This document shows, piece after piece, positions 8,885-18,398 of a DNA stretch of 64,000 bases. The notes beneath the pieces are model-generated. The model made no database searches. It saw nothing but the letters and a program-made list of their open reading frames with translations, and was not told the DNA's origin. This stretch comes from Flavobacterium sp. Its GTDB lineage: Bacteria; Bacteroidota; Bacteroidia; Flavobacteriales; Flavobacteriaceae. The DNA lies in NCBI GenBank assembly GCA_029946065.1, contig JAQSDU010000020.1, positions 124,001 through 188,000 of the forward strand, read 5' to 3'. The translations under genes were made by a program, and so were the position numbers. The stretch's first letter is position 1, and each line of letters opens with the position of its first letter.

Positions 8885-8966
8885 CAGCTAATCCCGCTGT
8901 GCGCTCTATCTTTTCTCCGCTAAAGAAGCGGAAGAAAAGGATGCCGCTTCCATCAGGGCTAGGGCA
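8885..8966. repeat. Putative structured interspersed intergenic repeat (flavobacterial 'AATCCCGCT...GGGCTAGGGC' type)
   Basis: cagctaatcccgctgtgcgctctatcttttctccgctaaagaagcggaagaaaaggatgccgcttccatcagggctagggc; central hairpin ctccgct..agcggaag. Confidence 0.5.
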
Positions 8967-9001
8967 GTCGTTTTCAATTGAAAAATCAGCAAGCAATTTC
9001 A

Positions 9002-9009
9002 TATATTTG
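9002..9009 (+). promoter_or_regulatory. -7 element for the 9027 lipoprotein gene
   Basis: TATATTTG matches TAnnTTTG. Confidence 0.6.
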
Positions 9010-9026
9010 AATCTAAATACAACAAG

Positions 9027-9554
9027 ATGATAGATAGATTTTTATGTTTAGCGATGGTTGTTTTTCTGTTTTCTTCTTGCAAAAAAAAGATGGAAGTCGC
9101 TCCAGATGAAAGCATCGATATATCGATTATAGCAAAGGATGGTATTGCGTCTTATAAAATTCAAGAAGACGGAAGCGCTCTTTTAGTAAAAGAACGTTTT
9201 GATGCATTAGACGAAATATACGATTTTGAATTTACCACTCCGGAAATGGACAGTATCAGAAAAGCGATAAGAAGACTAGAAGATTTATCAGTACCAAAAT
9301 CAGAGGCCAACGTCGACGCCAATAATTATGCCATTATCATAAAAACCGCAGATGCAGATATAAAACTTTACACGAATAAAAAAGACAGTAATGCGATAAA
9401 TAATTTCACCGACAATCTTGATAAATATTTTCTTTCTTCCAAATCGATCGAGGTTTTTAAAAGTCGTGAAGGATTGGTTTATCCTCCGCCACCGCCAATG
9501 TCGGATAGAATGATTGATGAAGTTAAATTTGTAAATCCTTCATCAGGAAACTAA
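9027..9554 (+). CDS. Hypothetical lipoprotein
   Basis: MIDRFLCLAMVVFLFSSCKKK lipobox. Confidence 0.75.
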   Translation: MIDRFLCLAMVVFLFSSCKKKMEVAPDESIDISIIAKDGIASYKIQEDGSALLVKERFDALDEIYDFEFTTPEMDSIRKAIRRLEDLSVPKSEANVDANNYAIIIKTADADIKLYTNKKDSNAINNFTDNLDKYFLSSKSIEVFKSREGLVYPPPPPMSDRMIDEVKFVNPSSGN

Positions 9555-9587
9555 TCCATTTCCGTATTTTTACACAAACAAATTACC

Positions 9588-10466
9588 ATGATCAGCATAT
9601 CCCCAAAAGACCTTACACCTCAAAAACTACAAGGCTACTTGCAAAGTGCCGTAGGTCCGCGACCCATAGCGTTCGCCAGCACCATCGACACAAATGGAAC
9701 GCCTAATTTATCGCCTTTTAGTTTTTTCAACGTATTCAGTTCTAATCCGCCGATATTGATTTTTTCTCCGGCAAGGCGCGTGCGGGATAATACTGTAAAA
9801 CACACTTTAATTAACGCTGAAATCACACGACAGGTAGTTATTAATATCGTCGATTTTGAAATCGTACAACAAGCATCGCTTTCGAGTACGGAATATCCAA
9901 CCGGTGTCAATGAATTCGTCAAAGCCGGACTCACGGCCATTCCGTCGGATGTCGTAAAACCGTACCGTGTTGCAGAAAGTCCGGTGCAATTTGAATGTAA
10001 AGTCAACGATATCATCCAATTGGGAACTGAAGGTGGTGCAGGAAATTTAGTTATCTGTGAAGTCGTAAAAATCCATATCAGCGAAAAAATCCTCGATGAA
10101 AACGGGAATATTGACCAGAAGAAAATTGATTTAGTCTCAAGGTTGGGCGGCAACTGGTATTCCCGTGCGAATGCCGGACTTTTTGAAGTAGAAAAACCGC
10201 TGACAACACTAGGGATTGGCGTAGATCAGATTCCAAGTTTTATCCGCGAAAGTGTCATTTTCAACGGGAACGATTTTGGTAAATTAGGCAATGTAGAATC
10301 GTTGCCTACTACCGAAGAAATTAATATATTTGTAAAAGAAAACATTTCGGTAAAAGGAGCGCTAAGTGCTGATGATGAGGAAAAAGTGCATTTGAAAGCC
10401 AAAGAATACCTCGACAAAGATGATGTTTTAGCCGCATGGAAAGTGCTTTTGGCCGAAAGAATTTAA
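9588..10466 (+). CDS. Flavin reductase family / FMN-binding split-barrel protein
   Basis: VGPRPIAFASTIDTNGTPNLSPFSFFNVFSSNPPILIFSP. Confidence 0.92.
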   Translation: MISISPKDLTPQKLQGYLQSAVGPRPIAFASTIDTNGTPNLSPFSFFNVFSSNPPILIFSPARRVRDNTVKHTLINAEITRQVVINIVDFEIVQQASLSSTEYPTGVNEFVKAGLTAIPSDVVKPYRVAESPVQFECKVNDIIQLGTEGGAGNLVICEVVKIHISEKILDENGNIDQKKIDLVSRLGGNWYSRANAGLFEVEKPLTTLGIGVDQIPSFIRESVIFNGNDFGKLGNVESLPTTEEINIFVKENISVKGALSADDEEKVHLKAKEYLDKDDVLAAWKVLLAERI

Positions 10467-10488
10467 TAATCAACATAAAATACAGAAG

Positions 10489-10866
10489 ATGGAAGTTACA
10501 GGAAAGATTAAGATGATTGACCAAACTAAAGAAGTAGGTTCGGCAGGTTTCAAGAAAAGAGATGTTGTAGTAACAACAGATGAGCAATATCCACAGCATA
10601 TTTTAGTGCAGTTTGTACAAGACAAAACCGATTTGCTAAATAATTTTAACGTTGGCGATGCTGTAAAAATCGACATCAACCTAAGAGGTCGTGAATGGAC
10701 AAATCCACAAGGAGAAACAGTTTATTTTAATACTATTCAAGGTTGGAGAATCGGAAAATTAGCGACTGAAGCACCCGTGCAAAATGTACCAGCGATGCCT
10801 GCTGCAGCAGCTTTTGAACCGGCTAACGATTTTAAAGAAGAAGACCACGACGATTTGCCATTCTAA
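10489..10866 (+). CDS. DUF3127 domain-containing protein (OB-fold-like)
   Basis: MEVTGKIKMIDQTKEVGSAGFKKRDVVVTTDEQYPQHILVQF; acidic C-terminal tail EEDHDDLPF as in SSB-like proteins. Confidence 0.85.
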   Translation: MEVTGKIKMIDQTKEVGSAGFKKRDVVVTTDEQYPQHILVQFVQDKTDLLNNFNVGDAVKIDINLRGREWTNPQGETVYFNTIQGWRIGKLATEAPVQNVPAMPAAAAFEPANDFKEEDHDDLPF

Positions 10867-10889
10867 ATCATCGCACAATCAATTAATGG

Positions 10890-10921
10890 AACCCGACACA
10901 TTTTGCTGTCGGGTTTTTTTT
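10890..10921 (+). terminator. Rho-independent terminator after the DUF3127 gene
   Basis: acccgacacattttgctgtcgggttttttt. Confidence 0.9.
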
Positions 10922-10979
10922 GAGTCAAAAGTCAAAAGTTTTTCACAACACGAGACTTTCCTGCTTTCCTGCTTCCGAC

Positions 10980-10987
10980 TATATTTG
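10980..10987 (+). promoter_or_regulatory. -7 element directly abutting the aat start codon
   Basis: TATATTTG followed 4 nt later by ATG at 10992. Confidence 0.55.
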
Positions 10988-10991
10988 TAAT

Positions 10992-11633
10992 ATGTATTAC
11001 CTCCTCAAACAAGAATTGTTTTTCCCGCCCGTTTCAGAAGCAGACGAAGACGGTATTCTTGCCATTGGCGGAGATTTATCTATTGAACGTTTGCAATTGG
11101 CATATCGTTCCGGAATTTTTCCTTGGTTCGAAGATTTTGATCCAATTATTTGGTGGTCGCCAGATCCGCGGATGGTATTGGTTCCGAATGCGTTTAAAAT
11201 TCCCAAAAGCATGCGCAATATCATAAACCGCAATGTTTTCAAGGTGACTTTTAACCAAAATTTCCGGGAAGTGATTACCAATTGCAAAAACATCCCGCGT
11301 GACGGCCAAAACGGCACATGGATTACTAACGAAATGGTCGAAGCCTATTGTAAGCTTAACGAAATTGGCTTTGCCAAATCAATCGAAGTTTGGCAAAATG
11401 ACCAACTAGTCGGCGGCTTATACGGAATAGACTTAGGTACTGTTTTTTGTGGCGAAAGTATGTTTTCAAAAGCGGCAAACGCCTCAAAAATGGCTTTTAT
11501 CGCATTGGTCGATTACCTGAAAGCGCAGCGTTATGAATTGCTCGATTGTCAGGTTTACAACGAACATCTTGAAAGTCTGGGCTGCAGAGAAATTCCGCGC
11601 TCAGAATTTATGAAATTCCTAAAAATAAAATAA
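10992..11633 (+). CDS. aat: Leucyl/phenylalanyl-tRNA--protein transferase
   Basis: MYYLLKQELFFPPVSEADEDGILAIGGDLSIERLQLAYRSGIFPWFED...WWSPDPRMVL. Confidence 0.96.
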   Translation: MYYLLKQELFFPPVSEADEDGILAIGGDLSIERLQLAYRSGIFPWFEDFDPIIWWSPDPRMVLVPNAFKIPKSMRNIINRNVFKVTFNQNFREVITNCKNIPRDGQNGTWITNEMVEAYCKLNEIGFAKSIEVWQNDQLVGGLYGIDLGTVFCGESMFSKAANASKMAFIALVDYLKAQRYELLDCQVYNEHLESLGCREIPRSEFMKFLKIK

Positions 11634-11671
11634 TCACACACTATACCCTTTAATAAATAGGGGTAAAACTG

Positions 11672-11679
11672 TATATTTG
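11672..11679 (+). promoter_or_regulatory. -7 element for ald
   Basis: TATATTTG matches TAnnTTTG. Confidence 0.6.
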
Positions 11680-11701
11680 GTTAAATATTAAATTTTTTGC
11701 T

Positions 11702-12775
11702 ATGAAAATAGGGGTTCCTAAAGAAATAAAAAATAATGAAAGCCGTGTCGGGTTAACGCCAGCCGGAGTTTTTGAACTTGTAAAGAACAATCATACCGTA
11801 TATATTCAAAATACTGCGGGCGAGGGAAGCGGTTTTTTTGACGATGATTATATTGCGGCAGGTGCTCAAATGCTCGCTAAAGCCGAAGATGTATTTTTCA
11901 ATAGCGACATGATTGTAAAAGTCAAAGAACCTGTTGCAGAAGAATACCCATTGATTAAAGAAAACCAAATCGTTTTTACCTATTTTCACTTTGCTTCGAG
12001 CAAGGAATTGACTGATGCGATGATCCAAAGCAAATCGGTTTGCATCGCTTATGAAACCGTTGAAGATGAAGACGGCACTTTACCACTTTTGACGCCAATG
12101 TCTGAAGTTGCAGGAAGAATGGCGATCCAGCAAGGTGCTAAATACCTCGAAAAACCAATTAAAGGTCGTGGCATTTTGTTGGGTGGCGTTCCGGGCGTTC
12201 CTCCGGGAAGGGTTTTGATTTTGGGCGCAGGCGTTGTGGGTATTCAAGCGGCGAAAATGGCGGCAGGTTTAGGTGCACATGTGACGATTCTCGATATTAA
12301 TATGAAAAGATTGCGGTATGTAAATGATGTCATGCCAAGCCACGTGGTCACGGAGCTTTCGACAGAATACAACATCCGTCGTCACATCAAAACCCACGAT
12401 TTGATTGTTGGCGGCGTTTTGATTCCGGGTGCAAAAGCACCTAAATTAATTACAAAAGACATGCTTAAAGACATGAATCCTGGAACTGTTTTAGTTGATG
12501 TCGCTGTTGACCAAGGCGGCTGTTTTGAAACGACACGACCGACAACGCATGAAGATCCGACTTATATCATTGACGATGTGGTGCATTATTGCGTTACAAA
12601 TATGCCCGGGGCTGTGCCTTATACATCAACTTTAGCACTGACGAATGTAACTTTGCCGTATGTTTTAAAAATCGCAAATTTGGGTTGGGAAGAAGCTTGT
12701 GAGCGTAATAAAGACCTGAAAAAAGGGGTCAATATCGTTCTCGGGAATATTATTTATGAAGGTATTCGGAAATAA
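11702..12775 (+). CDS. ald: Alanine dehydrogenase
   Basis: MKIGVPKEIKNNESRVGLTPAGVFELVKNNHTVYIQNTAGEGSGF...VLILGAGVVGIQAAKMAAGLGAHVTILD. Confidence 0.96.
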   Translation: MKIGVPKEIKNNESRVGLTPAGVFELVKNNHTVYIQNTAGEGSGFFDDDYIAAGAQMLAKAEDVFFNSDMIVKVKEPVAEEYPLIKENQIVFTYFHFASSKELTDAMIQSKSVCIAYETVEDEDGTLPLLTPMSEVAGRMAIQQGAKYLEKPIKGRGILLGGVPGVPPGRVLILGAGVVGIQAAKMAAGLGAHVTILDINMKRLRYVNDVMPSHVVTELSTEYNIRRHIKTHDLIVGGVLIPGAKAPKLITKDMLKDMNPGTVLVDVAVDQGGCFETTRPTTHEDPTYIIDDVVHYCVTNMPGAVPYTSTLALTNVTLPYVLKIANLGWEEACERNKDLKKGVNIVLGNIIYEGIRK

Positions 12776-12779
12776 AGTA

Positions 12780-13286
12780 TTACTTAACGGCTGCTAATAT
12801 CGCTTTGATTTTATTGTAATTGGCCTTGTTTTTAAAGCTGATAAAACCTCTTCCTGTCGGTTGGGTATTAATCAAAATCAGATCTTTTGTAACCTTAATT
12901 ATTGTAATTTTTTCTCCCCAGGAGAACGCCGATATGCGCGTCCCGATTTCAAGAACACCATCGGTTTGATTTACGAAGCTAAAGGTATTTTTTTCTAATA
13001 TTTTTGCGATTTCGCTCGTTGACCAATCTTTCGTCAACGTTAATTTTTTAAATGTTCTTTCTGTTTCAACGCCATAAATTATTAGAAAAATAAGGAACAA
13101 GCTAATAAAAATCAAACCTGCTATTGGACGTCCTCTATCATATTCAGTTGGTACAATACTTAATAATACAGCAGGTACAAACAGACTAAAATAATTCCAT
13201 AAATAGCCTGTAAAACCAATTGGCCATTTTAGGTTTTTTATTATATATTGTTTTTTCTTCTCAGTCATGGTTTCGTTATCCAGCAA
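12780..13286 (-). CDS. Hypothetical membrane protein (start possibly 13268)
   Basis: Two predicted TM segments; start region overlaps the tag 3' end. Confidence 0.65.
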   Translation of the reverse strand: MLDNETMTEKKKQYIIKNLKWPIGFTGYLWNYFSLFVPAVLLSIVPTEYDRGRPIAGLIFISLFLIFLIIYGVETERTFKKLTLTKDWSTSEIAKILEKNTFSFVNQTDGVLEIGTRISAFSWGEKITIIKVTKDLILINTQPTGRGFISFKNKANYNKIKAILAAVK

Positions 13287-13828
13287 TCTGCAATATGATC
13301 GTTAACCATTCCCGTTGCCTGCATGTGTGCGTAAATAGTTGTTGAGCCAACAAATTTAAACCCGCGTTTTTTTAAATCTTTACTAATAGCATCAGATAGC
13401 GGTGTCGTTGCCGGAATTTCAGACATCGATTTTCTGTTGTTTTCGATCGGTTTTCCATCCGTGAATTTCCAGATGTAATTGGAAAAACTGCCGAATTCTT
13501 TTTGTATTTCCATAAAACATTGTGCATTGGAAATAGCAGAACGGATTTTCAATTGGTAACGTATAATACCGGCATCTTGCATTAATGCATCAACTTTTGC
13601 ATCGTCGTATTTTGCAATTTTTTTGTAATCAAATTGGTCAAAAGCCTTTCTGAAATTTTCCCGCTTGCGCAGAATCGTAATCCAACTCAAACCCGCTTGA
13701 AAAGTCTCAAGGACCAGGAATTCAAACAAAGTGGCATCATCATAAACAGGTTTTCCCCATTCTTCGTCGTGGTATTTTTCGTAAAGTGCATCGCCGACAC
13801 ACCATCTGCATCTTTTTTTTTCTTCCAT
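13265..13828 (-). CDS. tag: DNA-3-methyladenine glycosylase I
   Basis: RCRWCVGDALYEKYHDEEWGKPVYDDATLFEFLVLETFQAGLSWITILRKRENFRKAF. Confidence 0.96.
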   Translation of the reverse strand: MEEKKRCRWCVGDALYEKYHDEEWGKPVYDDATLFEFLVLETFQAGLSWITILRKRENFRKAFDQFDYKKIAKYDDAKVDALMQDAGIIRYQLKIRSAISNAQCFMEIQKEFGSFSNYIWKFTDGKPIENNRKSMSEIPATTPLSDAISKDLKKRGFKFVGSTTIYAHMQATGMVNDHIADCWITKP

Positions 13829-13829
13829 T

Positions 13830-14501
13830 TTATAAAGCCTCTTCGGCCAAGTATTTTTTAATGATATGATGCGCCCAATAAATGACAGGTGTTAGTAAAA
13901 CCGCAACGCCTAATTTAAAAGTATAACCCGTTATTGCAGAGGTGAGGAATGTTTCTCCATCCATTTTTCCCGGAAGCCAAAACGCAATTCCCAAAACGAT
14001 AAACGAATCGAATAGTTGGGAAATTACCGTTGAACCTGTCGTTCTCAGCCAGATTTTGCCTTCGCCGGTTTTGTTTTTTAAAAACCAAAACAGCGAAACA
14101 TCTATTAATTGTGATACCATAAAAGCAATGATGCTTCCTACGATAATCCACATACTTTGACCGAAAACGGCTGTAAATTCTGTGTCGTTTACCGGACTTA
14201 TTCCTTTTGCTGCCGGAATTATTATAGCGATGAATAATATGATAAACGCATACGCAATAAGACCCGCAGTGATTAATGACAGTTTTCGGACACCTTTTTC
14301 ACCGAAATATTCATTGATTAAATCGGTGGTCAGGAAAACAATCGGCCACGGAATGATGCCGATACTCATTACAAACGGCTTGAAATTAAAGAACGGCCCG
14401 ATCTGTATTAGTTTGCCGCCAATCAATTCTGCGACAACTGCATTGGTAATAAAAATTCCCGCAAGGATAATAAAAACTAGTTCTTTTCTGGTTTTAAACA
14501 T
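13830..14501 (-). CDS. Queuosine precursor transporter, YhhQ/DUF165 family
   Basis: MSIGIIPWPIVFLTTDLINEYFGEKGVRKL and multiple TM segments. Confidence 0.9.
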   Translation of the reverse strand: MFKTRKELVFIILAGIFITNAVVAELIGGKLIQIGPFFNFKPFVMSIGIIPWPIVFLTTDLINEYFGEKGVRKLSLITAGLIAYAFIILFIAIIIPAAKGISPVNDTEFTAVFGQSMWIIVGSIIAFMVSQLIDVSLFWFLKNKTGEGKIWLRTTGSTVISQLFDSFIVLGIAFWLPGKMDGETFLTSAITGYTFKLGVAVLLTPVIYWAHHIIKKYLAEEAL

Positions 14502-14516
14502 AACCCAAATTACATA

Positions 14517-17500
14517 TTAATAATCGTCATATCTGAAATTCTCATTGTCCGAAGGTTTGTCATAATTCGCCCTCGTATGCTGCCCGTTAAGGGTTTTATT
14601 GATGATGGTTTGGTATTCGTCTTCCAGATCTTCATCACCATTCAAGATCTTTTGCCCCGCCATTTTATAGGCAAGCGGATTGATCTTGTGGTTGTCATTG
14701 ATAAAAGCCAAAGCATACAATGTGTCCTTAGGCATTGATTCTTCAGTATCTTCTTTTGGTGTTTTGGTGATTTTAAAGAAATAGAAAGTAATTTCCTTAT
14801 TGCTGTTTTCAACGACTTTCTTTTGCAACAAACTTACGCTGTCTTTTTCGGTGATAGTTTGAAAATTATGAACAGCAGAAAGAGCAATTTCATCATCAGT
14901 AATATTCTTCAGCACATCAGTTTTGCCTTTGTTGAGTAGCAAGTTCATTATCGCAAATTTTATTTTAGGATTGTCCAAAGCTTCGCGGATTTGTGTGTCG
15001 TTGTACTTTCCATAAACAATTCCGAGTCGTGCCAACTCAATATCCAACTCTGGAATATCTAGATTATGTGCTTTTTCAAGCAATTCAGAAATTTCTTTGT
15101 CATCTGGAAAATGCTGTAATAAATTGATGTAATTGATCAAATCTTCTGCCGGAGCACTGCTGTTATCGCTATAGTTCACTTCGTCATCACTTTCCTGACT
15201 ATTTTTTTCCTTCCAACTCACAAGTCGTTTACACTCTAATTTGGCGTTGGTATTGAGGATTTTCTTAAACGAATTGAGCTTTTTGTATGATACAAGGTGT
15301 TCTTCCAGCAATTTGTTACAGAGGTTTATAATTGGTGTATTATATTCCGGAATGCTATAAAATTGAAAGATTTTTGGAAACAATTCTTTGCTGTTCTGTA
15401 AATCATTTTGGAAATAATAAAACAAGGTGTTGATTTGGTACCTTTCATCAGGAAGCGGCAAATCGTATTCGAGTAGCGACAGTAGTTTTTTATAACCAGT
15501 TTTGGAACCCTGATTCGCGAGCGCTTGTAAAATGCTCATTTGGATGGCCGTTTTGGTGTTTTCTCGCTTGTAGAGTGCTTCTAGAAACGGAATTACTCTT
15601 TCGTCCTCTTTTATCTTACCAAGCATTTCGACTAGTGATTTTACGGCGTTGGTTTCGCTGTCTTTGAATTTAAAAGTATTGAGAAAATTACGAACTTTTT
15701 CAAAATCAGCCTTGTTAATTTTGAGTTCTTCAACAGATTCCATGGCAGAATAGCGGATAGTGTCTTTCTCGCTTTTCGCATCTTCAATAAAAATGTCGAT
15801 TTTATCGCCGAAAACAGAAGCGGTATTTTTATCGGTTGGTTCAAATGAATTAAATGTTTTTTCGATAAACGAATCATCGTTTTTGTAATTGCGGTCAACT
15901 AAAGTATTCAAAGTATAACAGGCATTTCCGGTAAAAAATATTTTGGATTTTACTGCTTGAGTAGCGTTTGGTTTGGAAACCGTCGTGTCGAAAATATAAA
16001 CATTTTTATCTTTGTCATAAGTAGTAACGTCGCTTACAATCTCATATTTGTCGTTGCTCGCCATCAATTCGCCCCATTTTGAAACAGAAAATCCGTTCTT
16101 GATAGCGAGACTATAATTCAGTATCGAAACAGCACTCGAAGCGTCATAATTATCCTCGTAATCGTCTTCAACCACATAATCATCATGTTTTAGCAATTCT
16201 TTTTTAAAGATTGCTTTTATGGAATCAAGGCTGATGGCGGTTTCATATTTGCTGTATTTGTAATAGCGCAACTCGACGGTTTTGCCGGATTCTGAACTAA
16301 AATTATAGAATTGGTATTTTGATTCGAAAGCGTTCTTCTCCGGTTTTCTTGCAAATGATCTGTTAAGGCCGAGCAGAATGTTTTCGTTTTGCTTTTCCGG
16401 GATTTCAACCTTGAATTTAGTAATAGTATCGTTATAAATTTTTATCGCAGATTTGTAGTTGAAAGGCGCCGTGGTGAAGGAATCGAAAAATCTTCTGATG
16501 TTTTTTTCGGAAACATTCACTGTGCCCAAAAGGTAATATTTGTTGCCCTTGATGAACGATTTTAGCTTTATTTTCTTATCGCCTTTTGAAGCCGACGCAA
16601 AGCTTAGGGTTACTTTGTCAAAATGGGTGTCGGTAGAATCCGTTTTCTGCAGTTTATAGAATTCGTAGTGAATTTGTTGTTGTTCATATTGAGAATCTTC
16701 GAGGCTGTTGATGTCGTTGAGCGTTTTTTCGGTCAAGAAATAATAGCCTTTCTCCATATCGTCATACGCCTGAATCGTAACGCTATTTTGTTTTTTTGCG
16801 ACGTTATTTCCATAAACAGTATTGAATGATGGTACTTCAATTGAAAAGCCACCTTTTTCCGGGGTGAATTTTTCCCATGTATTTTTGAATGATTTGATCT
16901 GGATTTTGTCAAAAGCTTCGTTTTCATATTGGCGCACATAATTGCCCGTGCCGGTCATGGAAACCGCAATTAATTCTAGAGGCGTGATGTAAAATTTATT
17001 CCGTTGGGCATTTCCGGTCTTGGTTTTATTCTTAATATCATAACCGGTAAAATTGTCCTGCTCGAAGTATTTTTTCTCGATAATGTCACCGGCAATTTTC
17101 TCGAAAAACAAACTGTCAAGTGCTTTTGCATTGAAAAGTTGTTCTTTATTTAGAAATGAATTGAGCGGAATCCGTCGGATATTAATCACGGCTCCATTGG
17201 TCAAATCGGGCGAACTGATGTCTTCTTCTTGGCTGATGACGTTTTTGTTCAACGGCATTTTCACCATGCCATCGCGTGTTCCGGAAATTGCAAATGTAGG
17301 TGCCGGAAAATATTCTTCGATGGTCTTTTTTTGCTTTGCGCCATTCTCAGTAAAAACATCAATGATTGGTGTAACAGTATAGCCTTTATTGCGCAACAAC
17401 TGAATAATACCGCCTTTTCCCGCAAGATGAGCAGCACCAACAGCAGCAAATAGACTTCCGGTATGTGCGAGCGAGTCGATGCTTTTTGTCATGATGATAT

Positions 17501-18188
17501 TGCGGTCGATGATCAAAGCTTTGTGTGTATTTTTCGGGAACATCAGTTTGTATATAGAATCGAGCATCACGATGTCTTTTTCGCGGTAGAGATCGTTCAT
17601 GGCTTCGGTATAATTTCTATTTTTAAGAATTTTCAATAATACTTGTTGGTTTTCTTCTTTTGGGGCTGTATAATCTGTTCTCGATTTGTATAAAGAGACC
17701 ATCGACGCTTTGGCATTTTCAAGACCAACTATTTTCTTTTTGTATTTTCTTCCGGTTTGGTATATGAACATGTCGAGAACGGTATTTTCTGCGAAATCTG
17801 CCGCCTGATCATTCGTCACCGAAACCATATTATTGAGGTAATAATTGTTATAGAAGATCATAGCGATTTCTTTCTTTTTTGCCGGTGTCTGGAAGAAATC
17901 GGCATAAAAATGCGAAGTATTGTCGTTGTTATATTCTTCGGTCATGCTTGGAATATCTTCCCAAGTTTCTGGATCGCTTTCGTTGCTGACGATATCGGCG
18001 GCGAGTAAATTCGTAAAAAAAGCATCCGAAAGGTGGTAAGAAATCTTTTCATTCACGTGCATCGTTCCGTAAACATAAGATTTTTTGGCAAGGCCGTTTC
18101 CGGAGATTTCCCAGAACAGCGTATTGGCAGTTTGGGCATTTGTATATACAGTAAAAATAATTGCCGAAAGGAAGAGAAATCGTTTCAA
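14517..18188 (-). CDS. TraB/GumN-domain protein with very long C-terminal extension
   Basis: LFWEISGNGLAKKSYVYGTMHVNEKISYHLSD; the ORF track starts at 18302 but TTG at 18188 gives signal peptide MKRFLFLSAIIFTVYTNAQ just after a -7 box. Confidence 0.8.
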   Translation of the reverse strand: MKRFLFLSAIIFTVYTNAQTANTLFWEISGNGLAKKSYVYGTMHVNEKISYHLSDAFFTNLLAADIVSNESDPETWEDIPSMTEEYNNDNTSHFYADFFQTPAKKKEIAMIFYNNYYLNNMVSVTNDQAADFAENTVLDMFIYQTGRKYKKKIVGLENAKASMVSLYKSRTDYTAPKEENQQVLLKILKNRNYTEAMNDLYREKDIVMLDSIYKLMFPKNTHKALIIDRNIIMTKSIDSLAHTGSLFAAVGAAHLAGKGGIIQLLRNKGYTVTPIIDVFTENGAKQKKTIEEYFPAPTFAISGTRDGMVKMPLNKNVISQEEDISSPDLTNGAVINIRRIPLNSFLNKEQLFNAKALDSLFFEKIAGDIIEKKYFEQDNFTGYDIKNKTKTGNAQRNKFYITPLELIAVSMTGTGNYVRQYENEAFDKIQIKSFKNTWEKFTPEKGGFSIEVPSFNTVYGNNVAKKQNSVTIQAYDDMEKGYYFLTEKTLNDINSLEDSQYEQQQIHYEFYKLQKTDSTDTHFDKVTLSFASASKGDKKIKLKSFIKGNKYYLLGTVNVSEKNIRRFFDSFTTAPFNYKSAIKIYNDTITKFKVEIPEKQNENILLGLNRSFARKPEKNAFESKYQFYNFSSESGKTVELRYYKYSKYETAISLDSIKAIFKKELLKHDDYVVEDDYEDNYDASSAVSILNYSLAIKNGFSVSKWGELMASNDKYEIVSDVTTYDKDKNVYIFDTTVSKPNATQAVKSKIFFTGNACYTLNTLVDRNYKNDDSFIEKTFNSFEPTDKNTASVFGDKIDIFIEDAKSEKDTIRYSAMESVEELKINKADFEKVRNFLNTFKFKDSETNAVKSLVEMLGKIKEDERVIPFLEALYKRENTKTAIQMSILQALANQGSKTGYKKLLSLLEYDLPLPDERYQINTLFYYFQNDLQNSKELFPKIFQFYSIPEYNTPIINLCNKLLEEHLVSYKKLNSFKKILNTNAKLECKRLVSWKEKNSQESDDEVNYSDNSSAPAEDLINYINLLQHFPDDKEISELLEKAHNLDIPELDIELARLGIVYGKYNDTQIREALDNPKIKFAIMNLLLNKGKTDVLKNITDDEIALSAVHNFQTITEKDSVSLLQKKVVENSNKEITFYFFKITKTPKEDTEESMPKDTLYALAFINDNHKINPLAYKMAGQKILNGDEDLEDEYQTIINKTLNGQHTRANYDKPSDNENFRYDDY

Positions 18189-18210
18189 TTGAAGTGATTT
18201 AGATGTGAAA

Positions 18211-18218
18211 CAAATATA
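18211..18218 (-). promoter_or_regulatory. -7 element for the TraB/GumN gene
   Basis: Minus strand TATATTTG (plus strand caaatata). Confidence 0.6.
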
Positions 18219-18342
18219 TAAGTTTTCGGAAATCTGCAATGCGGTTTTTAAAGAATTTGCATTGCAATTTCTGAATATTATTGGTAACGGAAACTTGTGC
18301 AAATAATTTTAAGAGTTGTTTAATTGCTATTCGTTATGGTAC

Positions 18343-18380
18343 AAAAAAAAGAGGTGTCTGAATAAACAGACACCTCTTTT
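18343..18380 (-). terminator. Intrinsic terminator after tsf
   Basis: gaggtgtctg-aataaa-cagacacctc flanked by A/T tracts. Confidence 0.92.
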
Positions 18381-18398
18381 GAATAGAATGAATTAATA

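Noticed and set aside
9635-10153. 172-aa minus-strand ORF opposite the flavin reductase gene
   Set aside because: Antisense to a clear family member; no motif or promoter
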